DNA of 6,361 nt, taken from assembly GCA_012719015.1 (NCBI GenBank), contig JAAYBE010000031.1, forward strand, positions 1 through 6,361, read 5' to 3'. This DNA is from Actinomycetota bacterium (GTDB lineage Bacteria > Actinomycetota > Thermoleophilia > UBA2241). This document shows, piece after piece, positions 5,299 to 6,361 of this stretch. The position numbers and the translations under genes are program-made. The notes under the pieces were generated by a model that was given only the letters and a program-made list of their open reading frames with translations, was not told the DNA's origin and ran no database searches. Numbering within the stretch: position 1 is the stretch's first letter; every line of letters starts with the position of its first letter.

Positions 5299-6361
5299 GT
5301 GCGCTCACCGCCGGCCGGCCGCTCGGCGCCGTCCGCGAGCGCGAGCCGCTCCAGGACGGCGAGGGAGCGGTCACGCACGTACCTGTCGTCCGACTCGGTC
5401 AGCCGCCCGAGCGCCTCTCTGCCCGGCTTGCCGAGGCGGCCGAGGGCCTCGGCGCAGTTGCGCCGCACCCACCATTCCTCGTCCCTCACGGACCTCTCGA
5501 GGGCCGGGACGCTGCTCCGGTCACCGAGCGCGGCCAGGCTGGTGGCGGCCTGGGCGCGCACCTGCCAGGCCGGCTCACGCAGCGCCCGTCGCAGGGCGGG
5601 CGGCGCCAGCGGCCCGCCGATCGCGCCGAGCGCGGCGGCGGCCCTGGTCCGGACGTTGAAGTCGGTCGCGCCCTCGAGCAGCGCGATCAGCACGGGCTCG
5701 GCGCGGGGGTCGCGGATCTCCCCGAGGACCCGGACCGCGGTCACGGCGGCCGCATGGGCGCCGTGACGACCGCTGTCGGCGGCGGCGGCGATCTCGACGA
5801 GCGTCGGCACCGCCGCCGGCCCCATCTCGACCAGGTCGTGCGCGACCGTGGTCGCCGTCCATCGTGACGGATCGGCGAGCGCCGTCGTCAGCGCATCCAC
5901 GGCGGCGGGGTCGCCGATGGCGGCCAGGCTGCGGGCGGCGGCCATGCGCACGTCGGCGCTCCCGTCGGCCATGAGCCCGACGAGCGCCGGGACGACCCCG
6001 CTCGGGCGGATGCGGCCCAGCAGCGCGGCCGCCTCGGCGCGCCGCCAGCGGCTGCGTGCACGGAGTCCGTCAACGGCGCGCTGCACGTATCCCTGCGCCT
6101 CGAGGTAGCCGGTGATGCGCTCCGCCTCCGGTCCGCGCAGGAGCGCGCGGTAGCGCAGGAGGAGCCCGAGGACGACGGGCTGCTCGCGCTCCGGGACGGC
6201 GGCGAGAGGCGCTCCCTCGAGCACCAGGGCCTGCACGGGGCCGCGCCACGCCAGCTCCACGGACCGCCGCCGGCGCTCTTCGCGCCGGTGGGCGAGGCGC
6301 AGCGTCAGCGCCATCAGGGCGAGGGCCGCCGCCCAGGCGAAGAGGACCAGCGTGATGCCGA
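5295..6361 (-). CDS. Membrane-anchored HEAT-repeat protein, 5' end outside the window
   Basis: 354 codons are visible and the frame stays open to the window edge. An ATG at 6314 could be taken as the start, but the 15 codons before it read GITLVLFAWAAALAL and continue into MALTLRL before a positively charged stretch (HRREERRRR). That is a membrane helix with a cytosolic positive flank, so the true start lies beyond 6361. Numbering from 6314, residues 27-87 are helical, and about 88-325 contain seven to eight HEAT-like repeats of about 31 residues. Typical units carry VRxxAAxxLxxIG patterns (122-134, 221-233, 252-264, 283-295). The usual role of such repeats is protein binding. The C-terminus is a short Ala/Gly/Glu-rich tail. 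The frame overlaps the glycosyltransferase start by four bases, so the pair is co-transcribed and probably works together at the membrane. The repeats could also be called PBS-lyase-type HEAT, but no enzymatic motif is seen. Confidence 0.85.
   Translation of the reverse strand, partial: GITLVLFAWAAALALMALTLRLAHRREERRRRSVELAWRGPVQALVLEGAPLAAVPEREQPVVLGLLLRYRALLRGPEAERITGYLEAQGYVQRAVDGLRARSRWRRAEAAALLGRIRPSGVVPALVGLMADGSADVRMAAARSLAAIGDPAAVDALTTALADPSRWTATTVAHDLVEMGPAAVPTLVEIAAAADSGRHGAHAAAVTAVRVLGEIRDPRAEPVLIALLEGATDFNVRTRAAAALGAIGGPLAPPALRRALREPAWQVRAQAATSLAALGDRSSVPALERSVRDEEWWVRRNCAEALGRLGKPGREALGRLTESDDRYVRDRSLAVLERLALADGAERPAGGERT

Noticed and set aside
4441..5766. Long plus-strand open frame of 441 codons opposite the glycosyltransferase and HEAT genes
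   Set aside because: It runs across two well-supported genes, has biased Asp/Gly/Ala/Arg content and no recognisable domain or ribosome binding site.

Overview
The window is GC-rich throughout (roughly two-thirds G+C by eye). It holds six protein genes packed tightly, with every intergenic gap under 200 bases. The base composition, the GTG starts, a probable leaderless mRNA with a TAnnnT -10 box and the gene families together suggest a high-GC actinobacterial-type genome. A pyruvate:ferredoxin oxidoreductase subunit and a rubrerythrin point to anaerobic or microaerobic metabolism with oxidative-stress defence. The genus cannot be told from this sequence.

Left part (1-1692): a minus-strand gene (34-1512) encodes a pyruvate:ferredoxin oxidoreductase beta subunit fused at its N-terminus to a two-cluster [4Fe-4S] ferredoxin domain, with an unassigned C-terminal tail of about 70 residues. 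The 180-base divergent gap (1513-1692) carries a minus-strand extended -10 promoter for this gene. An inverted repeat overlaps that promoter and looks like an operator. The gap also carries a plus-strand -10 box six bases before the next gene's start.

Middle part (1693-3431): a ten-helix RhtA-like EamA exporter (1693-2610) is followed by a classical rubrerythrin (2687-3265). The rubrerythrin has its own promoter, a strong ribosome binding site and a GC-rich hairpin terminator, so it is probably transcribed alone. Both genes have an identical TAGACTG -10 sequence.

Right part (3432-6361): a plus-strand stand-alone receiver (CheY-like, no output domain) is preceded by TCAA-N15-GCCGATAC, which fits a sigma-28 (FliA/WhiG-type) promoter. 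Converging on it from the other strand is a two-gene unit whose reading frames overlap by four bases. The upstream gene, cut by the window edge, encodes a membrane-anchored HEAT-repeat protein. The downstream gene encodes a processive family-2 glycosyltransferase resembling poly-N-acetylglucosamine or hyaluronan-type synthases. A reasonable but unproven reading is a surface-polysaccharide synthase with a HEAT scaffold and a nearby phospho-receiver under motility- or development-type sigma control. This part is the best candidate for an undescribed system.
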